From Streptomyces sp. 35G-GA-8 (GTDB lineage: Bacteria > Actinomycetota > Actinomycetes > Streptomycetales > Streptomycetaceae): 64,000 bases of DNA. The stretch spans positions 310,001-374,000 of the forward strand of contig NZ_JAMHJQ010000009.1 of the NCBI RefSeq assembly GCF_023534745.1, written 5' to 3'. The notes beneath the pieces are model-generated. The model worked only from the letters and a program-made list of their open reading frames with translations, had not been told where the DNA came from and did not search any database. Positions 51,627 to 60,722 of this stretch are shown piece by piece. The translations under genes were made by a program, and so were the position numbers. Position 1 is the first letter of the stretch, and the number at the start of each line of letters is the position of its first letter.

Positions 51627-52505
51627 ATGACCCGGCGTCGTCCCAGCCGATCGGCGAGCGCCGACGACCTGCTGACCACACTCGGTCGGCTCACCGCCCA
51701 GGCACGGCGGCGGGTGGAGCTTCAGCACGCCCGGGTGGAGCTGGCGGAGGCCCTGCAGCGTGCGATGCTCCCGCCTTTCCTGCCCGCCGTACCGGGGCTG
51801 CGGACGGCTGCCAGCTACGCGCCGGCGCGGGACGGTCTGGACATCGGCGGTGACTGGTACGACGGTTTTGTGCTGCCCGACGGAGCGCTCGCGTTCTGCG
51901 TCGGCGATGTCCAGGGGCACGATGTCGAGGCGGCCGTGATCATGGGGCAGGTACGGATCGGGCTGCGGGCGGTCGCGGCTGCGGCCGGCGATCCCGGCCA
52001 GGTGCTGAGCAGGGCCAACGATCTGATGCTGTCGGTGGACTCCAGCCTCTTCGCGACCTGTACGTTCCTCCGCTTCGACCCGGTCACCCGCGTGCTGGAG
52101 AGCGCCCGCGCCGGTCATGTGGCCTCGGTCTGGGCCGCGGCGGACGGCAGCGCGGGTATCGACGAGGACCCGGGCGGTCTGCCGCTGGGCATCCTGCCGG
52201 GGGAGATATACCCGGTGATCCGCCGACGGCTGACGGACACCGGGGCGTTCGTACTGGTCACGGACGGTGTGGTGGAAGGCCCCGCGTTCTCGGTGGAGGA
52301 CGGCCTCGGGCGGGTGGCCCAGCTGACCGCCGAGGCGGTGCTGGCCGCACAGGACTCCCGCGTCGGTGCGGATCCCAGCGCGCTGGCCACCGAGGTGCTG
52401 AAGGTGGCCGAGCTGACCGGTCACGCCGACGACGCCGCCGTGCTCGTCCTCTGCCATGACTCCGTACCGGAGGGACCCATCGGCGCGCGCGGCGAACGTC
52501 GCTGA
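51627..52505 (+). CDS. SpoIIE-type PP2C serine phosphatase
   Basis: In this 292-aa protein, after a coiled-coil start (ARRRVELQHARVELAEALQRAMLPPFLPAVPGL), the PPM/SpoIIE domain follows with metal-site segments DIGGDWYDGFVL, VGDVQGHDVEAAVIM and FVLVTDGVVEGP. Such enzymes dephosphorylate anti-anti-sigma factors and so release stress or sporulation sigma factors. No sensory domain is present and no antagonist gene is adjacent. The start at 51627 has a weak GGAG; a longer form from 51531 is possible. Confidence 0.87.
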   Translation: MTRRRPSRSASADDLLTTLGRLTAQARRRVELQHARVELAEALQRAMLPPFLPAVPGLRTAASYAPARDGLDIGGDWYDGFVLPDGALAFCVGDVQGHDVEAAVIMGQVRIGLRAVAAAAGDPGQVLSRANDLMLSVDSSLFATCTFLRFDPVTRVLESARAGHVASVWAAADGSAGIDEDPGGLPLGILPGEIYPVIRRRLTDTGAFVLVTDGVVEGPAFSVEDGLGRVAQLTAEAVLAAQDSRVGADPSALATEVLKVAELTGHADDAAVLVLCHDSVPEGPIGARGERR

Positions 52506-52614
52506 CCTGACGCGGGGGCCGCTTCCCGGGCCACTGTCCACCCGTACGGCCCGGGGTGACGCGAGCCCTCCGGCAGTGCGTGTCACGGCGTACCCGGGCG
52601 GCGGGCGTTGTCTG

Positions 52615-53640
52615 ATGGCTGATGTGGTGCGTACCGAGGAAGTCCGACGTCTGTCCATGGCCGCTGGCCGGATCCTCGGCGTCGCCGCCGCCTACGCCGG
52701 GGCCGCGCAGCTCGGGCTGCTGAAGCAGCTGTCGATCTCCGGCGCGGTCGTGACGCCTCTCTGGCCGCCCTCGGGCATCGCGGTGGTCGCGCTGCTCTTG
52801 CTGGGCATCGGGGTCTGGCCGGGGATCTCGCTCGGCGCGCTCGTCACCATCGTGACGCTCGGTCCCGTCGGTCTCTTCGACATCGGGGTCGTCGCGGCGA
52901 GCACCCTCGGCCCGGTCTGCGCCTTTCTGATGCTCCGGCGCGTGGGTTTCCGTACGCAGCTGGACCGGCTGCGCGACGGGGTCGCCCTGGTGTTCCTCGG
53001 GGCACTGGCCGGGATGCTGATCAGCGCGACGCTGGGCGTGTGGATGCTGGTGCTCGGCGGCAAGCTGAGCCCGGAGGGGTTCTGGCCGGCCTGGACCGCG
53101 TGGTGGGTGGGCGACGCCATGGGGGTGCTGGTGGTCACGCCGATGCTGCTCATGCTCCGCCGTGCCCGGCTTCCCCGCGCCAATGACTTCCGCCGCTGGC
53201 CCGAGGCGCTGGCGCTGCTGATCACCGCTGTCGTCGTGACGCCGCTGGCCACCCTGAGCAGCTTCTCCGTGCTCTTCCTCGTCTTCCCGGTGCTCATCTG
53301 GGCCGCGCTGCGTTTCCAGCTCCCGGCGAGCGCGCCGTACGCGCTGTGCGTGTCCGTACTGGCGATCTCGGAGGCGACCGACCGTATCGGGGCCTTCGAA
53401 CACCACACCCTCGTCGAGCGCCTGGTCAGCCTCCAGGCCTTCAACGGGGCCGTCGCGCTGACCTCGCTGCTGCTGGCGGCGATCGTCACGGAGCAGCGGA
53501 ACGTCCGGCTGAAGATCGAGCAGGCGTGCGTGGAGCTCGCCGAACTGGTGGCGCGCCTGAGTCCGGTGGAGCCGTCGAAGCCGCGGAAGCCGCGGAAGCC
53601 GTGGGGTCAGGACCGGGGGAAGAAGCCCGGGGGCGGCTGA
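52615..53640 (+). CDS. MASE1-domain integral membrane protein
   Basis: The 341-aa protein consists of a MASE1 sensory membrane module: LWPPSGIAVVALLLLGIGVWPGISLGALV, FWPAWTAWWVGDAMGVLVVTPMLL and LVFPVLIWAALRFQLPASAPYALCVSVLAI, with eight helices. Normally MASE1 precedes a kinase or GGDEF domain; here only a short cytoplasmic helix and a Lys/Pro tail (PSKPRKPRKPWG) follow. It may signal through a partner, for instance the phosphatase encoded 110 bp upstream. The start is ATG 52615. Confidence 0.82.
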   Translation: MADVVRTEEVRRLSMAAGRILGVAAAYAGAAQLGLLKQLSISGAVVTPLWPPSGIAVVALLLLGIGVWPGISLGALVTIVTLGPVGLFDIGVVAASTLGPVCAFLMLRRVGFRTQLDRLRDGVALVFLGALAGMLISATLGVWMLVLGGKLSPEGFWPAWTAWWVGDAMGVLVVTPMLLMLRRARLPRANDFRRWPEALALLITAVVVTPLATLSSFSVLFLVFPVLIWAALRFQLPASAPYALCVSVLAISEATDRIGAFEHHTLVERLVSLQAFNGAVALTSLLLAAIVTEQRNVRLKIEQACVELAELVARLSPVEPSKPRKPRKPWGQDRGKKPGGG

Positions 53641-53712
53641 GCCCCGGCATCTCCGGGCCCCGCGATTCCAGGGCCCGCGATTCCGGGCCCCGCGATCGCA
53701 CGCCCGGCCCCC
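53641..53712. repeat. Tandem repeat after the MASE1 gene (unit near GGGCCCCGCGATTCC)
   Basis: Three to four copies of a 14-15 bp unit (CCGGGCCCCGCGATTCCA, GGGCCCGCGATTCC, GGGCCCCGCGATCGC) follow the stop. No gene is visible before the next ATG at 53766. Confidence 0.6.
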
Positions 53713-53765
53713 GCGTCCCCCGTCCGAGGAAACCGACGAAGCCCAGAGAGGTGAGGTAGCGCACC

Positions 53766-55346
53766 ATGCCCCTGACAGGAGCGATGTTCCTCGGCGCCGA
53801 GCGGCGGCCCGGCCGGGGCCAGGCGATCGTCTCGCTCGATCCCCGTACGGACACCCCGCTGGAGCCCGGCTACGGCTCCGGCACCCCCGAGGACATCGCG
53901 CGCGCCTGCGAACTGGCCGAGCTGGCCGCCCCCGGCTACCGCGCCACCTCCCCCGAGCGGCGGGCGACCTTCCTGGAGCGCATCGCGGACCGTATCGAAT
54001 CGCTCGGCGCCGAGCTGATCGCCCGTGCCGTCGCCGAGAGCGGCCTTCCCGCGGACCTGGTCACCGGCGAGAGGGACCGTACGACGGGACAGCTGCGGCT
54101 CCTCGCGGCCGAGGTGCGCTACGGCGCCTGGGCGGAGGTACGGATCGACCGCCCGCTGCCGGACCGCGTCCCCGAGCCGCGGCCCGATCTGCGGGAGCGT
54201 CATATCGGTATCGGGCCGGTGGCCGTCTTCGGCGCGAGAGACTTCCCGCTCGGCTTCTCGGTGGCGGGCGCGGACAGCACGGCCGCCCTCGCCGCCGGCT
54301 GTCCCGTCGTGCTCAAGGCACACAGCGCCCATCTGGGCACCTCGGAACTGGTCGGCTCGGCCGTGGCCGCCGCCGTACGCGAGAGCGAGCTGCCGGAAGG
54401 CGTGTTCTCGCTGCTCTTCGGCTCCGGCGCGGAACTGGGCCGGGCCCTGGTCGCCGACCCCCGGATCCGGGCGGTCGGCTTCACCGGATCGCGGGCGGGC
54501 GGCGAGGCGCTGATGCGTACGGTCGCCACCCGCCCCGAACCGGTCCCGGTGTACGCCGAGATGAGCAGCGTCAATCCGGTCCTCCTGCTGCCCGGCGCCC
54601 TCCGCGACCGGTCCGCCGCGCTGGTCGACGGATTCATCGGCGCGCTGACGGCGGGGGCCGGGCAGTTCCGTACCCGGCCGGGGCTGCTGGCCGCCGTCAA
54701 CGGACCCGAGCTGGCGGAGTTCCTGGCGGCGGCCGGCCGTGCGGTGTCCGCCCGGATGGCGCAGACGGTGGGGACCCAGGCCCTCCACGACGCGTACGAG
54801 CACGCGGCGGCGGCGCTGGCGGCGGTCGAGGACGTACGGGAGATCGCCGCCGGACAGCCGGGCGAGGGCGCCAACACCTGCGCGCCCCGGCTGCTCACGG
54901 CGCCGGCCGAGACGTTCCTGGGCCGGCCGGAACTCCAGGACCGGCCCTTCGGCACCGCCGCGATCGTGCTGACCTGCCGTGATACGTCCCAACTCATCGA
55001 GGTGGCACGCGCTTTGCGCGGGCAGCTGACCGCCACGGTCCACCACGGCCCGGGAGACCACGACACCGCCGCCGCTCTGCTGCCGTTGCTGGAGACCAGG
55101 GCGGGCCGCGTCCTCTACGACGGCTGGCCGACGGCCGTCGAGGTCAGCCACGCCATGGTGCACGGCGGGCCCTACCCCGCCACCTCGGACGTCCGCACGA
55201 CCTCGGTCGGCACCCTGTCCGTCCGGCGCTTCCTGCGCCCGGTCTGCTACCAGGACGTCCCGGCCGACTTCCTCCCCGCCGATGTCTCCGACGGCAACCC
55301 CCGCGACCTGCCGCGCCGGCTGGACGGTGCCAGGGAACACCGCTGA
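53766..55346 (+). CDS. Aldehyde dehydrogenase family protein lacking the catalytic cysteine
   Basis: The 526-aa protein resembles NADP-dependent alpha-ketoglutaric semialdehyde dehydrogenases: GPVAVFGARDFPLGFSVAGADSTAALAAGCPVVLKAH, GFTGSRAGGEAL and the general base Glu265 (YAEMSSVNPV). The nucleophile loop, normally GQFCTxPGL, reads GAGQFRTRPGLL with Arg302 in place of Cys; the codon is CGT (54669-54671), one base from TGT. The protein is otherwise full length and undamaged. It cannot perform thiohemiacetal chemistry as written, unless this is a sequence error. It follows the MASE1 gene by 125 bp and has AGAGAGGTGAGG upstream. Confidence 0.88.
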   Translation: MPLTGAMFLGAERRPGRGQAIVSLDPRTDTPLEPGYGSGTPEDIARACELAELAAPGYRATSPERRATFLERIADRIESLGAELIARAVAESGLPADLVTGERDRTTGQLRLLAAEVRYGAWAEVRIDRPLPDRVPEPRPDLRERHIGIGPVAVFGARDFPLGFSVAGADSTAALAAGCPVVLKAHSAHLGTSELVGSAVAAAVRESELPEGVFSLLFGSGAELGRALVADPRIRAVGFTGSRAGGEALMRTVATRPEPVPVYAEMSSVNPVLLLPGALRDRSAALVDGFIGALTAGAGQFRTRPGLLAAVNGPELAEFLAAAGRAVSARMAQTVGTQALHDAYEHAAAALAAVEDVREIAAGQPGEGANTCAPRLLTAPAETFLGRPELQDRPFGTAAIVLTCRDTSQLIEVARALRGQLTATVHHGPGDHDTAAALLPLLETRAGRVLYDGWPTAVEVSHAMVHGGPYPATSDVRTTSVGTLSVRRFLRPVCYQDVPADFLPADVSDGNPRDLPRRLDGAREHR

Positions 55347-55348
55347 GC

Positions 55349-55413
55349 TCAGTGCCGCGTTCCTCAGAGCCGCGTTCCTCAGTGCCGCGTTCGTCAGTGC
55401 CGCGTTCGTCAGT
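55349..55413. repeat. Tandem repeat after the aldehyde dehydrogenase gene (unit CAGTGCCGCGTTCCT)
   Basis: Five 14-15 bp copies (TCAGTGCCGCGTTCCT, CAGAGCCGCGTTCCT, CAGTGCCGCGTTCGT twice, CAGTGGT) fill the space between the convergent stops at 55346 and 55409 and run into the latter. Confidence 0.75.
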
Positions 55414-56206
55414 GGTAGACGGGGAACGGCGTGGTCGCGGGGCTGATGAGGGCCGCGTACGGGTCCTCGTGCCGGCGGTGACGGCCCGACTGCCCGCTGT
55501 CGGAGGGCGGGGTACGCGGCGTGAGCAGCCCGTCGTTGGCCAGGGTCTGTACGCGGAGCAGCAGCGCCCGCAGATCCAGGCCCAGTTCGGCGGCGACCGT
55601 CTGGAGGTCGAGGCCGGACTTCCAGCTCCACAGCAGGACGGAGTCCATGCTCGCCGACCAGATCACCGTCTCCTCCACCGAGGGGGTGTGGAAGTCGGTG
55701 GGCGCGGCGGCTGTCTGCGCGTCCTGCGGCATCGTGTCCTGCTGCGGGGGAGGCATCTCGCCGCGGGGCTGGGGCAGCTGGACCTCCGGCATGGGGAAGG
55801 TGTCGGTGGCGGGATCGGACATCGGTCCCTGTCCCTGCGCTGTCTGTGCCTGCGCCTGGGGAGGGGGCGGCGGTGTCTGCGGGGGCCCCTGCGGGATCAG
55901 CGGTGGTGGCGGTGGCTGCGTTCCGCGGATCAGGAGTTCCTCGGCGACGGACCGGGCGTCCTCCCTGCCCACCGTGCGCCGGGCGACCCGGACTTCCCGT
56001 TCGTTCAGGCCCATCAGATCGGCCACCGCGCCGTCGTTCCCGACCGTCACGGAGAAGGCCGCGAGCGTCCTGCTCCGCTCGGCCTGCGCCTCGTCCAGCA
56101 CTGACTGGGCCTGGCGTACACGCTCATCGCTGGCGCAGAACGCTTCGGCCAGGACAGTGTTCCGTTCCCAGAGTTCACGTGGATCCACGTGCGGAACAAC
56201 GTCCAT
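55409..56206 (-). CDS. Conserved hypothetical protein with two helical domains
   Basis: The 265-aa protein has an N-terminal helical domain with an HTH-like segment (AFSVTVGNDGAVADLMGLNEREVRVARRTVGREDARSVAEELL). A Pro/Gln linker (about residues 98-150) and a second domain follow: WSASMDSVLLWSWKSGLDLQTVAAELGLDLRALLLRVQTLANDGLL. Both domains resemble DNA-binding HTHs. Proteins of this layout are widespread in Streptomyces. I know no function and would guess regulation. A/T-rich sequence at 56230-56300 probably holds its promoter. Confidence 0.75.
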   Translation of the reverse strand: MDVVPHVDPRELWERNTVLAEAFCASDERVRQAQSVLDEAQAERSRTLAAFSVTVGNDGAVADLMGLNEREVRVARRTVGREDARSVAEELLIRGTQPPPPPLIPQGPPQTPPPPPQAQAQTAQGQGPMSDPATDTFPMPEVQLPQPRGEMPPPQQDTMPQDAQTAAAPTDFHTPSVEETVIWSASMDSVLLWSWKSGLDLQTVAAELGLDLRALLLRVQTLANDGLLTPRTPPSDSGQSGRHRRHEDPYAALISPATTPFPVYH

Positions 56207-56343
56207 GGCGCGTACAGGAATGGACTATGTGTTCAATTGCACCCAAAGAGCCTAAAGATACAATAAGGGCCAGTTGGATCAGATCTTTCATGGAAATGCC
56301 ATGGGATGACAATCTCCGGGTGATGGACTCGGGTCGGATGGAC

Positions 56344-57576
56344 TCAGACCGGCAGCCTGGCGGCGCGCATCCGCAGGTACCGTGCCTCGGGCACGCTGAG
56401 CGTACGCCCGGCGGCCAACCGGTAGGCGGCTCGCGCGCCTTCGACGTCCCCCGCCTTCTCCAGCAGATGCGCCCGTACGGCGTCGAGTCGGTGATGGCCT
56501 GCCAACCGGTCCTCCAGTACGGCGACCTCGGCCAGTCCGGCCCGGGGGCCGTGCACCATCGCGACGGCCACGGCCCTGCCCAGTTCGGCCATCGGCTCGG
56601 GCGCGCGGCGCACCAAGATGTCGTACAGGGCCAGGATCTGCGGCCAGTCGGTGTCCTCGGCGCGTGCCGCCTCGTCATGGAGCGCGGCGATGGCCGACTG
56701 CAACTGGTAGGCGCCGGCCGGTCCCTGGGACAGCGCCTCCGTCACCAGCGCGGTGCCTTCGTCGATCGCCTTCCCGTCCCAGAGGGAACGGTCCTGCTCG
56801 TCCAGCGGGATCAGGTCGCCGTCCGGCCCCGTACGCGCCGCGCTACGGGCGTCGGTGAGCAGCATCAGCGCCAGCAGCCCGGTCACCGCGCCCTCCCGGG
56901 GCAGCAACTCCCGTACGGCCCGGGTCAGCCGGATCGCCTCGCGGGCGAGATCGGCGCGGTGCAGATCGCTGCCGGAGGTCGCCGTATAGCCCTCGTTGAA
57001 GATCAGATAGAGCACCTGGAGCACGGGTGCGAGCCGTTGGCCGCCGCCCTCGGGCCCCGGCTGCCGGAAGGGCACCCCTTTGATCCGCCGCTTGGCCCTG
57101 CTGATCCGCTGGGCCATCGTCGCCTCGGGCACCAGATGGGCCCGGGCGATCTCGGCCGTGGTCAGACCGCCGACCGCACGCAGGGTGAGCGCGATCTGCG
57201 CGGCGGGGGCCAGTTCGGGGTGGCAGCAGAGGAAGAGCAGGGTGAGGGTGTCGTCCTGGGACGGCGCGCGGCTCTCACCGGGCGGCGGCGCCGTGAACGC
57301 GTCGCGCGGTGTGAGCGCCGCGGCGGTCTCCTCGCGCGCCCGCCGCGCCTCGTCGGCACGCAGCTGGTCGATGAGCCGCCGGGAGGCGACCCTGATCAGC
57401 CAGCCGCGCGGGTTGTCGGGCACCCCCGTCTCCGGCCACTGCCGCGCCGCGGCGAGCAGCGCCTCCTGGACGGACTCCTCGGCCGCGTCGAAGTGTCCGT
57501 ATCGCCGTACCAGCGCGCCGAGGACCTGCGGCGTGTGCAGCCGCAGCAGGTCCTCGATCTCCGTTCCGTGCCTCAT
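56344..57576 (-). CDS. ECF sigma factor of the ECF42 type
   Basis: The 410-aa sigma factor has region 2 (LLRLHTPQVLGALVRRYGHFDAAEESVQEALLAAARQWP, NPRGWLIRVASRRLIDQLR), region 4 (IALTLRAVGGLTTAEIARAHLVPEATMAQRISRAKRRI), and a long C-terminal helical extension of about 200 residues with NEGYTATSG and AIAALHDEAARAEDTDWPQILALYD. This extension and the YCII neighbour define ECF42. No anti-sigma is expected; the extension is thought to control activity. ATG 57576 fits the family start; GTG 57597 is an alternative. Confidence 0.88.
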   Translation of the reverse strand: MRHGTEIEDLLRLHTPQVLGALVRRYGHFDAAEESVQEALLAAARQWPETGVPDNPRGWLIRVASRRLIDQLRADEARRAREETAAALTPRDAFTAPPPGESRAPSQDDTLTLLFLCCHPELAPAAQIALTLRAVGGLTTAEIARAHLVPEATMAQRISRAKRRIKGVPFRQPGPEGGGQRLAPVLQVLYLIFNEGYTATSGSDLHRADLAREAIRLTRAVRELLPREGAVTGLLALMLLTDARSAARTGPDGDLIPLDEQDRSLWDGKAIDEGTALVTEALSQGPAGAYQLQSAIAALHDEAARAEDTDWPQILALYDILVRRAPEPMAELGRAVAVAMVHGPRAGLAEVAVLEDRLAGHHRLDAVRAHLLEKAGDVEGARAAYRLAAGRTLSVPEARYLRMRAARLPV

Positions 57577-57600
57577 GCCGTACGTCTCACACGTCACGTC

Positions 57601-58017
57601 TCACACGTCGCCCCCGCCCATGTCCGGGATGGGCCGGATGACCACGGGGTGGACAGGGCTGCCCTCGGGCACCGGGGACCGGAGGACGCGTTCGGCGATC
57701 GCCGTCACCCGCTCCAGGCTCTCGCAGTCCAGTACCCAGTACCCGGCGAGCACTTCCTTGGTCTCGCCGTACGGGCCGTCCGTGATCACGGGCCGGCCGT
57801 CCTCGCCGAGCCCGACGAGGCGCGTGGCGGCGGGCGCGGCCAGACCGTTCCCGTCCACCATCTCACCGCTCTCGGCGAGGTCGTTGTTGAGCTCTTCCAT
57901 GAAGGAGGACATCGCTCGCAGCTCCTTCTCGCTCCAGGCCGGGCTGTGGGCGGACGCCTTGCCGCCCAGAGCGTCGTAGTCGGCCTGCGAGCCCTGCACC
58001 ATCACCAGATACTTCAT
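57601..58017 (-). CDS. YCII/DGPF-domain protein, ECF42 partner
   Basis: The 138-aa dimeric alpha+beta protein MKYLVMVQGSQADYDALGG ... GRPVITDGPYGETKEVLAGYWVLDCESLERVTAIAERV carries the DGPF motif (TDGPYGETKE) diagnostic of the family encoded with ECF42 sigma factors. It precedes the sigma gene on one transcript. Between them is a GACGTGTGAGACGT direct repeat. Its biochemical role is unknown; regulation of or by the sigma factor is likely. Confidence 0.9.
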   Translation of the reverse strand: MKYLVMVQGSQADYDALGGKASAHSPAWSEKELRAMSSFMEELNNDLAESGEMVDGNGLAAPAATRLVGLGEDGRPVITDGPYGETKEVLAGYWVLDCESLERVTAIAERVLRSPVPEGSPVHPVVIRPIPDMGGGDV

Positions 58018-58177
58018 GATGTCGTCTCCTCGGTCCTCGGTACGCCGTCACCCGTCGTGGGTGACTCTCACAGGGGACATCGGAGCGGGCCACACGTTCT
58101 CGACAACTGGCCCGACGGAATCACGAAGAAATTTCCCGGCGCCCTTCGGGGAGCGCCGGGGACCGGCGACCGGCCGG

Positions 58178-59239
58178 TCAGCGGGCCGTCTCCCGCAGGG
58201 GAACGGCACGGGACGCCTGCGCGGGAGTCCGGTCGGAGGCGGTTTCCAGCGGCCGGCGGGCCCAGCGGCCCGCGAGGACCGCGCACACCATCAGCTGCAC
58301 CTGGTGGAAGAGCATGAGGGGCAGGATCACCGGGCCCGCGGAGGCGCCGAACAGCACCGCCGCCATGGGCAGCCCCGTCGCCAGGCTCTTGTTGGATCCG
58401 CAGAAGACGATGGTGATCCGGTCCTCCCGGCTGAACCCCAGGCGCCGCGCGGCGAACGAGGTCGTCGCGAGCGCCGCCGCCAGCAGGAGCGCGGCCAGCG
58501 CGACCAGACCGGCCAGCCGCGCCGGGGTGATCTGCCGCCAGATGCCTTCCGCCATGCCCTGGCTGAAGGCCGTATAGACGACGAGAAGGATGGAGAACCG
58601 GTCCAGCAGGCCGATCCGCTTCTTGTGGCGGCCGATGAACCCGCCGATCCAGCGTCGCGCCAACTGTCCGGCGACAAAGGGAAGCAGGAGCTGGGTGGTG
58701 ATGGCCACCGCCCCATGGGCCGAGAAGCTGACGGTGGAGCCGATCAGCCAGGCGGCGAGCAGCGGGGTGGCGATCATGCCGAACAGGCTGGAGTACGTAC
58801 CGGCGCAGATGGCGGCCGGGACATTGCCCCGGGCGGCGGAGGTCAGCGCGATCGACGACTGAACGGTCGAGGGGACGACGCAGAGGAAGAGGAGGCCGGT
58901 GTAGAGCTGGTCGGTGAGGAGGAACGGTACGAGTGCGCCCACGATCAGCCCGAGCAGCGGGAAGAGCGCGAACGTACTGGCTCCGATGGCGAGGTGGAGT
59001 TTCCACTGCCGCAGTCCGTCGACCGCCTCGCGGGTGGAGAGCCGTGCGCCGTAGAGGAAGAAGAGCAGCGCGATGGCGAGGTCGGCGGCACCGCCGACGG
59101 CCACGGCCGCCCGGCCGCTCGCGGGCAGCAGCGCCGCGAGCACGACCGTGCCGAGAAGGGCGACGACGTAGGGGTCGATCGCCCTTCCCAGCCGGCCCGG
59201 CCAGGACATCAGCCAGGACTTGGAGGTCACATCATTCAC
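58178..59239 (-). CDS. Bile acid:sodium symporter family transporter (YfeH-like)
   Basis: The 353-aa protein has ten predicted helices of the BASS superfamily (PF13593 branch): LFFLYGARLSTREAVDGLRQWKLHLAIGA, LFLCVVPSTVQSSIALTSAARGN, and the crossover helix VFCGSNKSLATGLPMAAVLFG. The Na-site residues in PSTVQSS and CGSNKS are present. The substrate is unknown for this branch. Its start region overlaps by 8 bp the 3' end of the secreted-protein gene upstream, so they are co-transcribed. Confidence 0.87.
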   Translation of the reverse strand: MNDVTSKSWLMSWPGRLGRAIDPYVVALLGTVVLAALLPASGRAAVAVGGAADLAIALLFFLYGARLSTREAVDGLRQWKLHLAIGASTFALFPLLGLIVGALVPFLLTDQLYTGLLFLCVVPSTVQSSIALTSAARGNVPAAICAGTYSSLFGMIATPLLAAWLIGSTVSFSAHGAVAITTQLLLPFVAGQLARRWIGGFIGRHKKRIGLLDRFSILLVVYTAFSQGMAEGIWRQITPARLAGLVALAALLLAAALATTSFAARRLGFSREDRITIVFCGSNKSLATGLPMAAVLFGASAGPVILPLMLFHQVQLMVCAVLAGRWARRPLETASDRTPAQASRAVPLRETAR

Positions 59240-59753
59240 CGTTCTCGCCTTGGTACGGCGGATGTCCGATCTGTCCGATCTGCTCGATCACACCACCCGA
59301 GCCGGAGCCGGAACCCGAGCCCGAGCCGGAACCCGAGCCCGAGCCGGAGCCCGAGTCGGCGTCGGAGGACGGGCTCGGACATGAGCAGGGCCCGCTCCGG
59401 GTCCCGTTCTCGGACCCGGAGACATCCCCGGTCCGCACGTCGATGGCGCCACCACCCCCGTCGTGGTCGCTGCCCGCCGTGCCCTTGCTTTTGAACAGCG
59501 TGTTGAGCGTCCGGTCGACCTCCAGCCATGAGTCGGCATGGGAGTTGTCGATCACCAGCAGGCCGACGTTACGTCCCGCGACGGGCCCCGACCGCTCCGG
59601 CTCGTCGTCGTCGGCCTGTGCGGCACCGGCGCCGCACAGGACGCTCGTCGTCGCCGCGACGATCACACTCGTCGTGGAGACTCCCCTCAGAAGGGGCGTT
59701 TTCCTCGGAAGACGGTGCCGGCCGGTGCCGGACCGAAGGAAATGAGAAGACAA
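59232..59753 (-). CDS. Secreted low-complexity protein of unknown function
   Basis: The 173-codon frame has an N-terminal export-like stretch (GVSTTSVIVAATTSVLCGAGAAQA) then DDDEPERSGPVAGRNVGLLVIDNSHADSWLEVDRTLNTLF. A tail of Ser-Gly repeats from 12-bp GC units (59280-59360) ends the protein. The only in-frame start giving a basic N-terminus is TTG 59753; later GTG starts would lose it, so the start is unsure. It may be a surface or cell-wall protein. The Ser-Gly length is likely variable between strains. Confidence 0.55.
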   Translation of the reverse strand: MSSHFLRSGTGRHRLPRKTPLLRGVSTTSVIVAATTSVLCGAGAAQADDDEPERSGPVAGRNVGLLVIDNSHADSWLEVDRTLNTLFKSKGTAGSDHDGGGGAIDVRTGDVSGSENGTRSGPCSCPSPSSDADSGSGSGSGSGSGSGSGSGSGGVIEQIGQIGHPPYQGENGE

Positions 59754-59769
59754 GAGGTAATTCCCGTGG

Positions 59770-60633
59770 TCACACCGACACCGAAACTCGACTGTCGTGG
59801 TGTCTGCTGATGTTCTTTTCCAGCAATTCCGTCGATCCCTTGACCCCGATCGCCCCCGTCTCCCTGGTGTCCGGCAGCCGTCCGTCCGCCATTTTCAGAT
59901 CGACCAGCGCTCCGTCGATCGCGCCGTGCGCGGCGAAAAGACACGGCGTGCTGTAGATGGCGAGATTGACGCCCAGGTCGGAGAGTTCGGAGAGGGAGAG
60001 CCGCGGCGACTTTCCGCCCGCGATCTGGTTGAACAGCAGCGGCTTGTCGCCGACGACCGACCGGATCTTACGAATCCACTCCACGCTCCGCACGCCGTCG
60101 ACGAGGACGACATCCGCGTCCGTCTCCGCCAGCGCGGCTGCGCGCCGTACGATCTCCGACTCCTCCGTGGCGTCCGTACGCGCCACCACAAGCATCTCCT
60201 CCCTGCTGCGCAGGACCAGATCGAGCTTGGCCAGGTACTCCTCCAGCGGCAGGATCAGCTTCCCGTCCGCGTGCCCGCACCGTCGAGGCCGCTTCTGATC
60301 CTCCAGAATCACGCCCGAGGCCCCGGCGCGCTCCAGTCGCTGGACGACATGGCACGCGACCTCGGGGTCGACATACCCGTCGTCGATGTCGACGAGCATG
60401 TGATGGCGAGGAAACGCCAGACGGAGCCGTTCCGCGAAGGCGACCATGTCGGGCCAGGCGATGAAACCGATGTCCGGCAGCCCGTAATGGGAAGCGGCGA
60501 AGCCGAAGCCGGAGACAAAGAATCCGTTGTAGTGCTGGGCCGCGATCGAGGCCGAGTACATGTCGTAGATGCCGATGAGAGGCGTCGTGCGAGGCGATTC
60601 GACCGCTTCTCGCAAGGAGTTGCCGTAGCGCAT
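59770..60633 (-). CDS. Isocitrate lyase/PEP mutase superfamily enzyme
   Basis: The 287-aa (beta/alpha)8 enzyme has the metal-site segment LVDIDDGYVDP and the catalytic loop GVILEDQKRPRRCGHADGK. The ED...RCGH form with Cys is that of (2-methyl)isocitrate lyases and carboxyphosphonoenolpyruvate mutases rather than the S/N loop of PEP mutase. VARTDATEES follows as the next strand motif. The substrate cannot be fixed from this. ATG 60633 has GAGGGAG 5 bp upstream; a longer frame is not supported. Confidence 0.85.
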   Translation of the reverse strand: MRYGNSLREAVESPRTTPLIGIYDMYSASIAAQHYNGFFVSGFGFAASHYGLPDIGFIAWPDMVAFAERLRLAFPRHHMLVDIDDGYVDPEVACHVVQRLERAGASGVILEDQKRPRRCGHADGKLILPLEEYLAKLDLVLRSREEMLVVARTDATEESEIVRRAAALAETDADVVLVDGVRSVEWIRKIRSVVGDKPLLFNQIAGGKSPRLSLSELSDLGVNLAIYSTPCLFAAHGAIDGALVDLKMADGRLPDTRETGAIGVKGSTELLEKNISRHHDSRVSVSV

Positions 60634-60722
60634 GGTTCTCCCTCGTTCCAGAACCCGCCCGATCACGAGTTCAGGCGATGTGCTGACGGGCACACATTTA
60701 CAGAAGACCAAGACTTCGTAAA

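Noticed and set aside
53607..55631. 674-codon antisense frame opposite the aldehyde dehydrogenase
   Set aside because: No domain or start signal; it is a mirror of a gene with clear family motifs.
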